Source: an uncultured Aquimarina sp. | Lineage (GTDB): Bacteria > Bacteroidota > Bacteroidia > Flavobacteriales > Flavobacteriaceae | DNA: 64,000 nt | Direction of reading: 5' to 3' | NCBI RefSeq assembly: GCF_947496855.1 | Contig: NZ_CANMED010000001.1 | Span: 744,001-808,000 of the forward strand | In this document: piece after piece, positions 55,255 to 64,000 of the stretch | Numbering within the stretch: position 1 is the first letter of the stretch | How the letters are laid out: each line of letters begins with the position of its first letter | Notes under the pieces: model-generated | Database searches by the model: none | What the model saw: the letters and a program-made list of their open reading frames with translations, nothing else | Told to the model about the DNA's origin: nothing | Position numbers and translations under genes: made by a program

Positions 55255-56646
55255 ATGAGCGCATATGATATTATCGTATTAGGAAGTGGACCTGGTGGTT
55301 ATGTTACTGCTATTAGAGCTTCTCAATTGGGGTTTAAAACTGCTATTATTGAAAAAGAAAGCCTTGGAGGTGTATGTTTAAATTGGGGGTGTATACCAAC
55401 AAAAGCATTGTTAAAAAGTGCTCAGGTATTTGACTATCTTAAACACGCTTCGGATTATGGCTTAACAGTGGAGAAATTTGACAAAGATTTTGATGCAGTA
55501 GTAAAACGTAGTCGTGGCGTTGCAGAAGGAATGAGCAAAGGTGTTCAATTCTTAATGAAAAAGAATAAAATTGACGTAATCGAAGGTTTTGGTAAACTAA
55601 AATCTGGTAGTAAAGTAACTGTTACTGATAAGGACGGAAAGGCTTCTGATTATGAAGGAAAACATATCATTGTTGCTACCGGAGCAAGATCAAGAGAATT
55701 ACCAAACTTACCCCAAGATGGTAAAAAAGTAATCGGGTATAGAGAAGCAATGACTTTGAACTCTCAACCTAAGAAAATGATTGTAGTAGGTTCTGGAGCA
55801 ATTGGGGTAGAGTTTGCACATTTTTATAATGCAATGGGAACAGAAGTAACCATCGTAGAGTTCCTTCCTAACCTAGTACCACTAGAAGATGAAGAAGTTT
55901 CTAAGCAATTTGAAAGAAGTTTCAAAAAAGCTGGAATTAAAGTAATGACTAATTCTTCTGTAGAAAGTGTAGATACTAGTGGTGATGGTGTAAAAGCTAC
56001 TGTTAAAACTAAAAAAGGAGAAGAAATTCTTGAGGCTGATATTGTATTATCCGCAGTAGGAATTAAAACGAATATAGAGAATATAGGATTAGAAGAATTA
56101 GGAATTGCTACAGATAGAGACAAGATCGTGGTAAATGATTGGTATCAAACTAATATTCCTGGTGTTTATGCCATTGGTGATGTTGTATCTGGTCCCGCAT
56201 TAGCACATGTTGCTTCTGCAGAAGGTATTACTTGTGTAGAAAAAATAGCCGATATGCACGTAGAAGCGATCGATTATGGTAATATTCCTGGATGTACCTA
56301 TGCTTCTCCAGAAATCGCAAGTGTCGGGATGACAGAAAAACAAGCTAAAGAAGCCGGTTATGAGCTTAAAGTTGGTAAATTCCCATTCTCAGCCTCTGGT
56401 AAAGCAAGTGCAGCTGGTACCAAAGATGGTTTTGTTAAAGTAATTTTTGATGCTAAATACGGTGAATGGTTAGGATGCCATATGATAGGAGCTGGTGTTA
56501 CTGATATGATCGCAGAAGCAGTCTTAGGAAGAAAGTTAGAAACCACTGGTCACGAAGTACTAAAAACTATACACCCTCACCCTACCATGAGTGAAGCGGT
56601 TATGGAAGCTGTAGCTGATGCTTATGATGAAGTGATTCATTTATAA
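55255..56646 (+). CDS. lpdA: Dihydrolipoyl dehydrogenase (E3)
   Basis: This 463-aa flavoprotein reoxidises lipoyl groups of 2-oxoacid dehydrogenase complexes. It has the FAD motif LGSGPGGYVTAIRA, the redox pair GGVCLNWGCIPTKALL, the NAD motif VVGSGAIGVEFAHFY, VYAIGDVV and the C-terminal HPHPTMSEAVMEA. It stands alone, with a terminator after it, and no E1/E2 genes are nearby. Confidence 0.95.
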   Translation: MSAYDIIVLGSGPGGYVTAIRASQLGFKTAIIEKESLGGVCLNWGCIPTKALLKSAQVFDYLKHASDYGLTVEKFDKDFDAVVKRSRGVAEGMSKGVQFLMKKNKIDVIEGFGKLKSGSKVTVTDKDGKASDYEGKHIIVATGARSRELPNLPQDGKKVIGYREAMTLNSQPKKMIVVGSGAIGVEFAHFYNAMGTEVTIVEFLPNLVPLEDEEVSKQFERSFKKAGIKVMTNSSVESVDTSGDGVKATVKTKKGEEILEADIVLSAVGIKTNIENIGLEELGIATDRDKIVVNDWYQTNIPGVYAIGDVVSGPALAHVASAEGITCVEKIADMHVEAIDYGNIPGCTYASPEIASVGMTEKQAKEAGYELKVGKFPFSASGKASAAGTKDGFVKVIFDAKYGEWLGCHMIGAGVTDMIAEAVLGRKLETTGHEVLKTIHPHPTMSEAVMEAVADAYDEVIHL

Positions 56647-56675
56647 AACAGAAAATAAGTATTAAATAATTTGAT

Positions 56676-56712
56676 AAAAGAGCCTTGTTTTTTGTAAACA
56701 AGGCTCTTTTAT
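56676..56712. terminator. Intrinsic terminator between lpdA and the convergent OMP pseudogene
   Basis: AAAAGAGCCTTGTTT and its complement AAACAAGGCTCTTTT form a 15-bp stem. With T-runs on both strands it can act in both directions. Confidence 0.9.
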
Positions 56713-57369
56713 TTAAAATTTATATCCGGTAGACAGCTGAAAAACGCTATTTCTTTGAGCATTATCTTCTAAGGGAGTTTCAAAAAATTATTAATTTTAA
56801 AAACACTTAATCCTTAGGATGCTTCTAAGAAAATTCCCGTCTCAAAATTATACGCTACTCCTATTTTACACTTATATCAATATTTTTATAACCATCTTTG
56901 ATATCATTCTCTATTTCCTGCCCTCCTTCCAATTCTTCTGAAAAACTACTTTTTTCTTTTGCAGTAATGAGATAGGCAACTTGAAGTCCAAAATTAAAAC
57001 TAAAATGTTCTGATTGCCTATATTTAAATATTATAGGAATTGTATATAATTTAGGTTAAAATCAAAATCAATGTCGAATAACATCGGTTCATCATTAGGA
57101 CCAGATCTAAATTCTATTGTTTGCACAAATCTCGATCCTTGTTGTGAATATAACAATTCTGGTTGCAATGAGAATTTTTCACTCAATTGAATTTCTAATA
57201 ATCCTACAATATGAAAGCTGAATCTTGGATTATTTTCATCGAATATTTCCCTTCCCGCAATAGTTGCTATATTACCTCCAGCTTTTATTCCATATTTGAT
57301 ATTGTTTCTCTGCTCATAACTGATAAAAGAAACCAAAAGAAGTAAAATAGTTACATTAATTTTTTTCAC
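56713..57369 (-). pseudogene. Broken outer-membrane beta-barrel (PorT-like) gene
   Basis: From the ATG at 57369 (signal peptide ending ISYEQ) the frame codes 112 aa and ends in TAA at 57033-57031. Homology goes on in other frames: IPIIFKY...FNFGLQVAYLIT, then IGVAYNFETGIFLEAS, then ETPLEDNAQ...VFQLSTGYKF. Three shifts in the same direction, each like a 1-nt loss (near 57040, 56866 and 56783), add up to the original frame, and an in-frame TAA lies at 56814-56816. The intact relative at 61053-61685 ends in a matching ...RNSVAQLSIGYLF. So this is a full-length but decayed copy. Confidence 0.85.
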
Positions 57370-57538
57370 ATTACTGATATAATTAAAGATTTCTTCTAGA
57401 TTAGTATCTAAATCACCAATATTGTTATCTTTTCATTTTGTTAATTAATTGTTCTGGTACATGATTACGTATCAAGAGTACTCATATAGTATGTAAATAC
57501 TAATAGTACTAAGTATTTAAAACTAAAAATTGTATGGT

Positions 57539-59377
57539 TTAATTCGAACTTGTTGGGATCGAACCTATATTAAAAGATGGTACTGGTAATCTTAATCCGA
57601 AGTACCAATATGGATCACCTGTAAATACATTAATGGCTGCTCCTGTTTGCACATAATCATGTAGTATGGATATTACTAATCCCGCACCTAACTCAGGAAC
57701 ATCATCGCCATCAAAATCAGGAGCAGAAATATGAAGTCCTATACCCCAATCAAAGATTCTATTATACGCTACACTTTTTCTTCTTATTTTTTGATCCCAT
57801 AACCCCTTTAGAATCAAATTATAATAAGGAGCCATCTGAAATTGTGTTTTTACATTTGTCCTAGCCAGAGGATCAGCAAAAATTACACCAACAGTACTTT
57901 CTATATGAGGCAAAATTCTAAACATATACACTTCTCTATTTTCCGTGTAAATAGTTTTTTCTTTAGAAGCAACTTCAAACTTAAATGCAATCCTGTCTCC
58001 ACTTTTTCGAATTCCTGCAGTATATAAATCCAAATCTGCTTGTTTCGGTAAATCTTTTAATGATAATCTAAAAACTTTATCACTAAATTTTAATAGCCCA
58101 AAATCTACCGGAGTTCCCTGTAAAAGTTCTTTTATTTTAGTAATGTTAGCTTTTTCTAATGTAGTATCTAGCCAAGTTTTTAATTGGTTTTTAATGCTAT
58201 TTGCAAATTCCTCTAAAGTATCGATATTGTTAACTGTGCTATCGATTAGTTTTTCAATAGTATCGTACAATTTAGTTGCTTGATTAAGTAATGCCTGTCC
58301 TTGATTTTTAATGAAATCAACATCACTTTCTATCTGGGCTAACACCTGAACTATAGAAAGTTGAGAGTCTATATTCAAATCCTTATAATATGAAATACGT
58401 TGTTTCACCTCATTTTTAAAACCTTCAAGATTTTCTTTGAAAGATTCTATCTCTGTATTGATCGGTTCAATTCTATCATCAACTATTTGTTGTACTTGTT
58501 GATTCAATGAGTCTACGAGTGAGTTAAACTGCCCTGTAAGTACTTCTTCTAATTGTTCTACTTGAATATCAATAGTCTCCTTAAGAACTGACAACCCTTT
58601 ATCCTTATTTTCTTTTGCTAAGGCACTTGCTTCCTGTAATTGAGCCAATTGATCTTTTGTTGGGATTACTCTCCATCTATCCACCTCATAAGGTGTTTGC
58701 GGTTTTATAGAATCAAAACCTGGAATATGTAAAGGAGTATTTTGGTTGTTTTTCCTATACAACCAGGCTCCAAATTGAATATAGATTCCTTGTTTAACAG
58801 CAAAATCCTCTACCTCCTTACTCATGCGCTCTAGTTCTATCTGTGCTCTTTGATAAGTTGGACCAGGTCTGGCACTTACATTCTTGTCATTTGGGTCTCC
58901 AAATTCTATAAAACTACTTACATCCCAAAGGTCAACTACAGAAATCGCCGATCTTTGCATAGCTGCAGCCCATTCTGAATTTTTCTTCGCATCTTTTTTG
59001 AATGCATCATAATCATACCCTTTCAATAGACTATCAAATGCTTTCAAGACTTTTTTACGTTCTTTTAAAGCCTTTGTAAGCTTACTTATCTTTTCACCAA
59101 TACTATCAGGTAAACCAGTAGTATTACTTTCTATTTTTGATGTAATAATTCCTAAATCTAAATCTATTTGTAAAACACTATTGATATCTACAATTCGATT
59201 ATTAACATAAGAGGAATCTTTATCCTGATATCGAGCATCTCTATCTTTTTCTAAAATAGAAAACACTAATTTTTGATCATCATTTTCGCTTTTATCCTGC
59301 GCATAAACTGTATTAATGCTTAAAAAATAGCAACAAGCAAGCATACAAAAGATAAGGAGATTTTTTAAAACACTCAT
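57539..59377 (-). CDS. Unknown envelope protein with a long coiled coil and a beta-rich end
   Basis: This 612-aa protein has a signal peptide (ending VYAQ, about residue 27). Residues about 245-420 predict as coiled coil (EQLEEVLTGQFNSLVDSL, IEPINTEIESFKENLEGF). The last 130 residues are beta-rich with VDFGLLKFSDK, VYMFRILPH, FDWGIGLHIS and WYFGLRLPVP, as in outer-membrane barrel ends. I know no named family. It follows the 141-aa gene by 4 nt, so they form a two-gene operon. An adhesin, an efflux or a trimeric structural role are possible. Confidence 0.6.
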   Translation of the reverse strand: MSVLKNLLIFCMLACCYFLSINTVYAQDKSENDDQKLVFSILEKDRDARYQDKDSSYVNNRIVDINSVLQIDLDLGIITSKIESNTTGLPDSIGEKISKLTKALKERKKVLKAFDSLLKGYDYDAFKKDAKKNSEWAAAMQRSAISVVDLWDVSSFIEFGDPNDKNVSARPGPTYQRAQIELERMSKEVEDFAVKQGIYIQFGAWLYRKNNQNTPLHIPGFDSIKPQTPYEVDRWRVIPTKDQLAQLQEASALAKENKDKGLSVLKETIDIQVEQLEEVLTGQFNSLVDSLNQQVQQIVDDRIEPINTEIESFKENLEGFKNEVKQRISYYKDLNIDSQLSIVQVLAQIESDVDFIKNQGQALLNQATKLYDTIEKLIDSTVNNIDTLEEFANSIKNQLKTWLDTTLEKANITKIKELLQGTPVDFGLLKFSDKVFRLSLKDLPKQADLDLYTAGIRKSGDRIAFKFEVASKEKTIYTENREVYMFRILPHIESTVGVIFADPLARTNVKTQFQMAPYYNLILKGLWDQKIRRKSVAYNRIFDWGIGLHISAPDFDGDDVPELGAGLVISILHDYVQTGAAINVFTGDPYWYFGLRLPVPSFNIGSIPTSSN

Positions 59378-59381
59378 ATTA

Positions 59382-59807
59382 TTATGAATTTAAGTTTTGG
59401 TCATAAGCCATTGCCAACATAATTGATTTTTCTATATAATAGGTTGATCGATTATCATATTTAGAAGCTAATACGACATTACCTATATTATTATGATCAT
59501 TAGAAATCGATAAAAGTATATAAGAATCAATAGAATCCCAATCTATATCATCTAGTCTAGGACTAACGTGTAATCTTTTTAATGTATCTATAATAAAACT
59601 AGTATTCGGAGCCTGTACAACTCGTATTCCGTTATAAAAATGATCATCGGAATTAATAGAAGAAGTTATTTTTAGTACAGCTCCATTTGATTGAGTATTA
59701 TCACCTATTACTAATATAAGTGTAACTGGTTCGTTTGCTAACAAATTATTAAATATAGTATTAGCCAGAGTAGAATCCGTTTTGGATAAGATAATAGGTT
59801 CTATCAT
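59382..59807 (-). CDS. Unknown 141-aa protein, partner of the 612-aa envelope protein
   Basis: It has no signal or membrane segment. It shows alternating strand and helix (LILVIGDN, GAVLKITSSIN, SYILLSISNDHN) and ends with a helix (YYIEKSIMLAMAYDQNLNS). I recognise no family. It is the first gene of the unit and ends 4 nt before the 612-aa gene. Confidence 0.5.
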   Translation of the reverse strand: MIEPIILSKTDSTLANTIFNNLLANEPVTLILVIGDNTQSNGAVLKITSSINSDDHFYNGIRVVQAPNTSFIIDTLKRLHVSPRLDDIDWDSIDSYILLSISNDHNNIGNVVLASKYDNRSTYYIEKSIMLAMAYDQNLNS

Positions 59808-59916
59808 AAGAGTATATTTTAGAATAAACTGTGTGAATAGTTAAAAGTATATAAAAAAACTTCCATAAAAAAGGGGAAAAACACCTAATTATATTCAAAA
59901 AAACACTACATCAAAA

Positions 59917-60639
59917 TTAGTTTGGAATTAAATCACAATACCAAAACGAAGTGTCCCAAGTTTGGTCGTTGTCATCAGTAAAGCAATTATCATCATCTGA
60001 AGGCGTATAACCGCGGAGTACCTTCTCTCCTATTTCAAAATTAATAGAATTTCTAAATATTGGACCATCGAAGACGAATGTATGAAATTCTCCGTGCTCG
60101 CCGCAAGGATCAACATTGTCAGGTAAATCTTCTAAAAAAGACTCATCCAAAATCCTACCACAAAATGATTCATCAAGATATTTAGCATTTACACATACAG
60201 TAATCGCTTTAAATCCTAAATCAATAAATTCTAATAATAATTCTTTAGTATTACGTTTCCAAAGTGGAAACACACCTTGTATTTCAATACTTTTCAACTG
60301 ATCTTCCCTAAATTTCCTAAGATCTTCTAAAAAAATATCTCCAAACACACAATGAGTATTTCCTTGATCTTTTAAATATTTTACATTATTTTTCATGGCT
60401 TCGTTATAAGAAGCCATAGAAACATCTGCCGGAAGTTTTATTTTATGTATCGGAAGACCTAAGCTTTTTACTTGGGCATCTAAGAGAGATTCTCGTAGTC
60501 CGTGCATAGAAACACGCTCATAATCCTTATTAACAGTAGTTAACAAAGTAGAGATTTTAAATTCTTCTTGTTGCATTATATGATATAATGCCAAAGAAGA
60601 ATCCTTACCACTACTCCAATTAAAATAGGTTTTATGCAT
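59917..60639 (-). CDS. Dph6-related ATP-pyrophosphatase (adenine nucleotide alpha-hydrolase)
   Basis: This 240-aa protein has the PP-loop NWSSGKDSSLALY at the N-terminus and DPCGEHGEFHTFVFDGP near the C-terminus, both typical of the diphthine-ammonia-ligase-like family. Bacteria lack diphthamide, so the role differs; ATP-driven amidation of a small substrate is likely. Its ATG overlaps the aroQ stop (TAATG). Confidence 0.85.
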   Translation of the reverse strand: MHKTYFNWSSGKDSSLALYHIMQQEEFKISTLLTTVNKDYERVSMHGLRESLLDAQVKSLGLPIHKIKLPADVSMASYNEAMKNNVKYLKDQGNTHCVFGDIFLEDLRKFREDQLKSIEIQGVFPLWKRNTKELLLEFIDLGFKAITVCVNAKYLDESFCGRILDESFLEDLPDNVDPCGEHGEFHTFVFDGPIFRNSINFEIGEKVLRGYTPSDDDNCFTDDNDQTWDTSFWYCDLIPN

Positions 60640-61052
60640 TATAAAAAACTTTGAATCGCTAACACATAGCTCTGCAAACCGAAACCAAGAATAACTCCCT
60701 TAGCATTTGGAGAAATATAAGATTGATGTCTAAACTCTTCTCTACTAAATGTATTAGAAATATGTACTTCGGTGACAGGAACAGTCACTGCTTTGATCGC
60801 ATCACCAATACCAATAGAAGTATGAGTATAAGCTCCTGCATTTAAAATAACACCATCATAAGTATCATCAGCTTCCTGAATTTTAGTTATCAATTCGCCT
60901 TCGATATTAGATTGAAAATATCCAAGCTCTACATTCCTAAATTTCATTTGTAATTCTGAAAAAAAATCTTCAAAAGATTGATTACCATATACACTAGGCT
61001 CTCTTTTACCTAAAAGGTTAAGATTTGGTCCGTTTAATATTAAAAGTTTCAT
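60639..61052 (-). CDS. aroQ: 3-Dehydroquinate dehydratase, type II
   Basis: This 137-aa shikimate-pathway enzyme has LILNGPNLNLLGKREPSVYG at the N-terminus (in two parts, with the catalytic Tyr), NAGAYTHTSIGI, the active-site His in EVHISN and REEFRHQSYIS. Its ATG directly follows the stop of the OMP gene, so the OMP, aroQ and the Dph6-like gene are one operon. aroQ is divergent from xerD, a usual order in Flavobacteriia. Confidence 0.95.
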   Translation of the reverse strand: MKLLILNGPNLNLLGKREPSVYGNQSFEDFFSELQMKFRNVELGYFQSNIEGELITKIQEADDTYDGVILNAGAYTHTSIGIGDAIKAVTVPVTEVHISNTFSREEFRHQSYISPNAKGVILGFGLQSYVLAIQSFL

Positions 61053-61685
61053 TTATTGTTCTCGTAAGATTCTTCGATTATTTTTTGTCTTAAACAAATA
61101 TCCTATTGATAATTGAGCAACAGAATTTCTATTCGTTACGTCAATCACACTTGTGTCGTTAATATTGGTTAAACCCAAATTATATCTCAACTGAAAAAAC
61201 AAACCACTTTCTAACTTATACCCTGCTCCAAAAGCCCAGCTAACATCAAAATTATTAAAAGAATCAAAAAATGGATCATTATCAGCTACATCATCATTTC
61301 CTACATTAGTCAATAATGCAAATTGCGGTCCTGTTTCTAGACTAATACGTTCAGTAACATATGTCTTCGTTATAATTGGTAACGAAAAATAGTTTAAGCT
61401 AACTTTCTGTTCCTGACTACCAACATCTACTTTATATCCTTGTGCCGAATACAATAATTCTCCTTGTATAAAAAATTTACTGGAAATAGGATATTCTACC
61501 ACAACACCTAAATGTATACGTACTCTAGCTTCTGTTCCATCTGCATCACCTAAAATACTGTTATAATTAATACCTCCTTTAAATCCTGCTCTTGCATATA
61601 AGGGATCTTCATCTGAGATTTTCTGAGCATTACCAGAAATAAAACCAAAGATAATTAGTAGTAATATTAAATTATTTCTATTCAT
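61053..61685 (-). CDS. Outer-membrane beta-barrel protein (PorT-like)
   Basis: This protein of about 210 aa has a signal peptide (MNRNNLILLLIIFGFISGNAQ region) and alternating strands, ending VAQLSIGYLFKTKNN. It is the intact relative of the pseudogene at 56713-57369. I use ATG 61685; the frame is open 17 codons further up, but that would spoil the signal peptide. It leads an operon with aroQ. Confidence 0.8.
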   Translation of the reverse strand: MNRNNLILLLIIFGFISGNAQKISDEDPLYARAGFKGGINYNSILGDADGTEARVRIHLGVVVEYPISSKFFIQGELLYSAQGYKVDVGSQEQKVSLNYFSLPIITKTYVTERISLETGPQFALLTNVGNDDVADNDPFFDSFNNFDVSWAFGAGYKLESGLFFQLRYNLGLTNINDTSVIDVTNRNSVAQLSIGYLFKTKNNRRILREQ

Positions 61686-61950
61686 ATTATTAAAAATAAG
61701 TTGATATCCAAAAGTAGCTTTATTTTTTATAACCATATATAAGTAAATAAAAAAACTACTATCTAAAACTCAAAAGAAACGCGCAAATGGTGATCAAAAA
61801 AGGATTATAAAAAAATAATCAACATTTTACATTTTATTGATTACTGACATTAAGAGTCTTAGACTATACTAGGGGAAAAATACAGAAAATTTGAGTAACA
61901 AAATCACAATTAATGTAACTAATGAAGGTATAAACAAATAAACAAACATT

Positions 61951-62529
61951 ATGAAAAAATTAATTTTAACTACGGTAGCAGTACTTAGCTTAGCTTTTGC
62001 CAATGCACAAGATGGAGGGTTCGCTAAAGGAGATATTTTTGTATCTGGATCTTTTGGGTATAACTCTACTTCTACTGGTGACGCCAAGTCTAACTCTTTT
62101 GAGATTACTCCTAGAGTAGGTTTCTTCGTATCAGATAATATTGTGGTAGGCGCTAGAATAGGTTATACTACTCAAAAACGAGAAGCACCGCTTGCTGCTG
62201 ATGTAAAATCAAACATATTTACAGGTGGTGCATTTGGTAGATATTATTTTACACCATCTAATAAGTTTTCCATTTTTGGCGAATTTGGGGCGAACTATTT
62301 TTCTGCTAAAACAGAACTAGCAACAATTGATTCAACAACTGACGGATTTGACATCAATGTAGGACCTGGAGTAAGTTATTTCTTAAGTGATCATTTTGCG
62401 CTTGAAGCTTTTTGGGGAGCACTAGGATACTCTACTTCAAAAGATGATGGAGCTACAGACTCTACGAATTCATTTCGTATTGGGTTAAATCTTGATGATG
62501 TCAATCTTGGATTGGTATATAAATTCTAA
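61951..62529 (+). CDS. Small outer-membrane beta-barrel protein
   Basis: This 192-aa protein has the signal peptide MKKLILTTVAVLSLAFANAQ and eight or so strands, ending NLGLVYKF. The same signal sequence, with three changes, occurs in the gene at 63031-63564, and the DNA of this part is nearly identical. The mature parts are divergent. It is followed by a terminator. Confidence 0.85.
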   Translation: MKKLILTTVAVLSLAFANAQDGGFAKGDIFVSGSFGYNSTSTGDAKSNSFEITPRVGFFVSDNIVVGARIGYTTQKREAPLAADVKSNIFTGGAFGRYYFTPSNKFSIFGEFGANYFSAKTELATIDSTTDGFDINVGPGVSYFLSDHFALEAFWGALGYSTSKDDGATDSTNSFRIGLNLDDVNLGLVYKF

Positions 62530-62554
62530 GATTCATATTTAATAATAAGTAAAG

Positions 62555-62586
62555 AACCCATTATAATCGTTTTATGATGGGTTTTT
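62555..62586 (+). terminator. Intrinsic terminator
   Basis: AACCCATTATAA pairs with TTATGATGGGTT (one mismatch), followed by a short T-run. Confidence 0.75.
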
Positions 62587-63030
62587 ACTTTCAAATAAAA
62601 TGTCACTTACTTTTAATTACTAATAGATTTCTTAAAGATCATAAAACTGTTCACATAGACTTATTTTCGCTGGATGAATAGAAATATTATTAGTGACGTA
62701 TCCTTATAAATATACAAGCTAAATTATTAGCTCAGTATTTTTAATTTACTATTCAAAATTGGAATACTATAAGAAATATAAGTTTTTTTCTACTTAAGTT
62801 AAAGTGATTTGATTTGAACATAAGATGAGGAATATAAAAAATATTAAAAGAAAACCATGAATTAAACTACAAGAATCTGAACATATATTTTCTTTAGATT
62901 AAAAGTTAATTCATTAAAATAGAATTCCCATTTTACAGGGAATATCTAACAAAAAAACTCCCTGAAAACCGTGGTAATTATCCCTTTCCGTTTATATAGA
63001 TTTGCTTCAAACTATAAACAAACAATTATC
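62587..63030. other. Intergenic region between the two small OMP genes
   Basis: I see no gene in these 444 nt. It is AT-rich and contains the overlapping hairpins described at 62924-62964. Confidence 0.45.
62924..62964 (+). promoter_or_regulatory. Two mutually exclusive small hairpins (attenuator-like)
   Basis: CAGGGA (62936-62941) can pair with TCCCTG (62959-62964), while overlapping GGGAAT (62938-62943) can pair with ATTCCC (62924-62929). Stems are only 6 bp, so this may be chance. Confidence 0.25.
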
Positions 63031-63564
63031 ATGAAAAAATTAATTTTAACTGCAGTAGCAGTATTTAGCTTAGCTTTTGCTAATGCGCAAGATGGAGAAC
63101 AAACTTCTAAAGGGAAATGGTTAATCGAAGCTAACACTAATTTTGGCGCTGCTCATACAGCTAATACTGGCATTCAATTCACTACTTTTTCAGACGATGC
63201 CGGATCTCGTTTCAATGTTGGATTAGAAGGTGGATATTTCCTTATGGACAATCTAGCAGTAAAAGTAGGATTAGGTTACGGAACTGTTAAAGCTAATTCT
63301 GATGCAGACGCAGTTGACAGGTTTAGTTATAAAATTGGAGCTAAGTATTATATCATAGGTTCTATTCCTGTACAAATTGATTACAGCGGTGTAAGCACTG
63401 ATGCTGATGAAGATCCTTCATTTTTTGGTATTCAGGGTGGTTATGCTATTTTCTTAGGAGAAAATGTTAGCATTGAACCTGGTTTAAGATACAATTTAAG
63501 CTTAAACGATGACTTCTATACTGACGCTTTCCAAGTAAATATTGGATTTGCTATTCATTTATAA
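63031..63564 (+). CDS. Small outer-membrane beta-barrel protein, tandem relative
   Basis: This protein of about 177 aa has the signal peptide MKKLILTAVAVFSLAFANAQ and a short barrel ending QVNIGFAIHL. The signal peptide and its DNA match the gene at 61951, but the mature sequences differ, as after a duplication with strong divergence. I use ATG 63031; the longer frame from 62971 would hide the signal peptide. A strong terminator follows. Confidence 0.85.
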   Translation: MKKLILTAVAVFSLAFANAQDGEQTSKGKWLIEANTNFGAAHTANTGIQFTTFSDDAGSRFNVGLEGGYFLMDNLAVKVGLGYGTVKANSDADAVDRFSYKIGAKYYIIGSIPVQIDYSGVSTDADEDPSFFGIQGGYAIFLGENVSIEPGLRYNLSLNDDFYTDAFQVNIGFAIHL

Positions 63565-63586
63565 AAACAATTTACAAAAAACCTAT

Positions 63587-63625
63587 AAAAACCATCTTGA
63601 TTAGATCAAGATGGTTTTTCTTTTT
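63587..63625 (+). terminator. Strong intrinsic terminator
   Basis: A perfect 15-bp stem (AAAAACCATCTTGAT and its complement) around a 3-nt loop, then a T-rich tail. Confidence 0.92.
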
Positions 63626-63637
63626 ATATTAGGAAGC

Positions 63638-64000
63638 ATGAAATGGAATCATGCTATAAAGGATTACGAACATTATTTACGAATTGAAAGAGGCCTCTCT
63701 GATAACTCAATTATCAATTATAGTTTAGATATCCAAAAATTACTTAGGTATCTAGAAGAGAATGATATAAAGACCACTCCTATCTCTATAGAAAAAGACA
63801 CCCTTCAACAATTTATTTATGAAACTGCTAAACTAGTAAATGCTAGATCTCAGGCTAGAATAATTTCTGGCTTAAAAAGCTTTTTTAATTATTTAATTTT
63901 CGAAGATTATAGAGAAATCAACCCTATGGAACTTATAGAAGCCCCTAAAACTGGCAGAAAGTTGCCAGACACGTTATCTCTAGAAGAGATAGACAGTATC
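63638..64000 (+). CDS. xerD: Tyrosine recombinase XerD, N-terminal part, runs off the right edge
   Basis: The frame is open from ATG 63638 to the edge (121 codons), with AGGA as a ribosome-binding site 4 nt upstream. It starts MKWNHAIKDYEHYLRIERGL and holds the core-binding SAM-like domain, with SGLKSFFNYLIFEDY and NPMELIEAPKTGRKLPDTLS, the usual XerC/D sequence before the catalytic domain. Chromosome dimer resolution at dif is the family role. The catalytic part is outside the window. The place next to aroQ supports XerD. Confidence 0.88.
   Translation, partial: MKWNHAIKDYEHYLRIERGLSDNSIINYSLDIQKLLRYLEENDIKTTPISIEKDTLQQFIYETAKLVNARSQARIISGLKSFFNYLIFEDYREINPMELIEAPKTGRKLPDTLSLEEIDSI

Overview
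The window looks like a chromosomal segment of a marine-type Flavobacteriaceae (Bacteroidota). It is AT-rich and carries family markers: the type IX secretion protein PorQ, signal peptides ending in NAQ or FAQ, outer-membrane beta-barrels, GIN-domain and DUF5916 proteins, and -7 boxes of the TAnnTTTG type. Many housekeeping genes (menA/C/E, gap, cysE/cysM, recQ, cmk, lpdA, aroQ, xerD) say chromosome rather than plasmid. I found no tRNA, rRNA, insertion sequence or CRISPR array.

Region 1 (1-7100) is the accessory part. It is a compact minus-strand operon of eight genes. In order of transcription they are a 113-aa protein with a beta-helix-like end, a glycine-rich collagen-like protein, a 342-aa protein that may have a prenyltransferase barrel, a CGKC thioredoxin-like membrane protein, two Fe(II)/2-oxoglutarate (PhyH) oxygenases, a half-size squalene-hopene-cyclase-like protein with a DADD motif, and a large SpvB/TcB-like protein that leaves the window. 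I do not know this combination. It reads as either a small-molecule (meroterpenoid-like) or a peptide/protein-modifying locus joined to a Tc/RHS-type protein.

Region 2 (7500-12400) is a menaquinone operon (menA, a metal-dependent hydrolase, menC, a CPBP protease, menE). Region 3 (12400-23000) holds an AraC-type membrane-linked regulator, a GH13 amylase lipoprotein, DoxX, a GIN-domain protein, a small acidic protein, membrane proteins (a DedA-like protein and MscS), and a 7TM-HD phosphodiesterase. Region 4 (23100-27800) has a thiolase, an NlpC/P60 peptidase, a GNAT, and a TetR-azoreductase-SDR unit with two matching operators.

Region 5 (27800-44500) contains a DUF5916 protein, GAPDH, cysE-cysM, a type I pullulanase gene broken by one in-frame TGA, RecQ, and a MOSC/TruA/FMO cluster. 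Region 6 (44600-56700) has cmk-porQ, an orphan MreB, an ArsR-controlled SDR-PhzF-racemase unit with paired operators and a possibly leaderless ArsR, a dead oxidoreductase relic, a helicase, two tandem MsrB genes, a collagen-like lipoprotein and lpdA.

Region 7 (56700-64000) has an outer-membrane beta-barrel pseudogene and its intact paralogue, two unknown cell-envelope genes, a Dph6-like enzyme, aroQ, two tandem small OMPs and the start of xerD. Most operons end in clear hairpin terminators.
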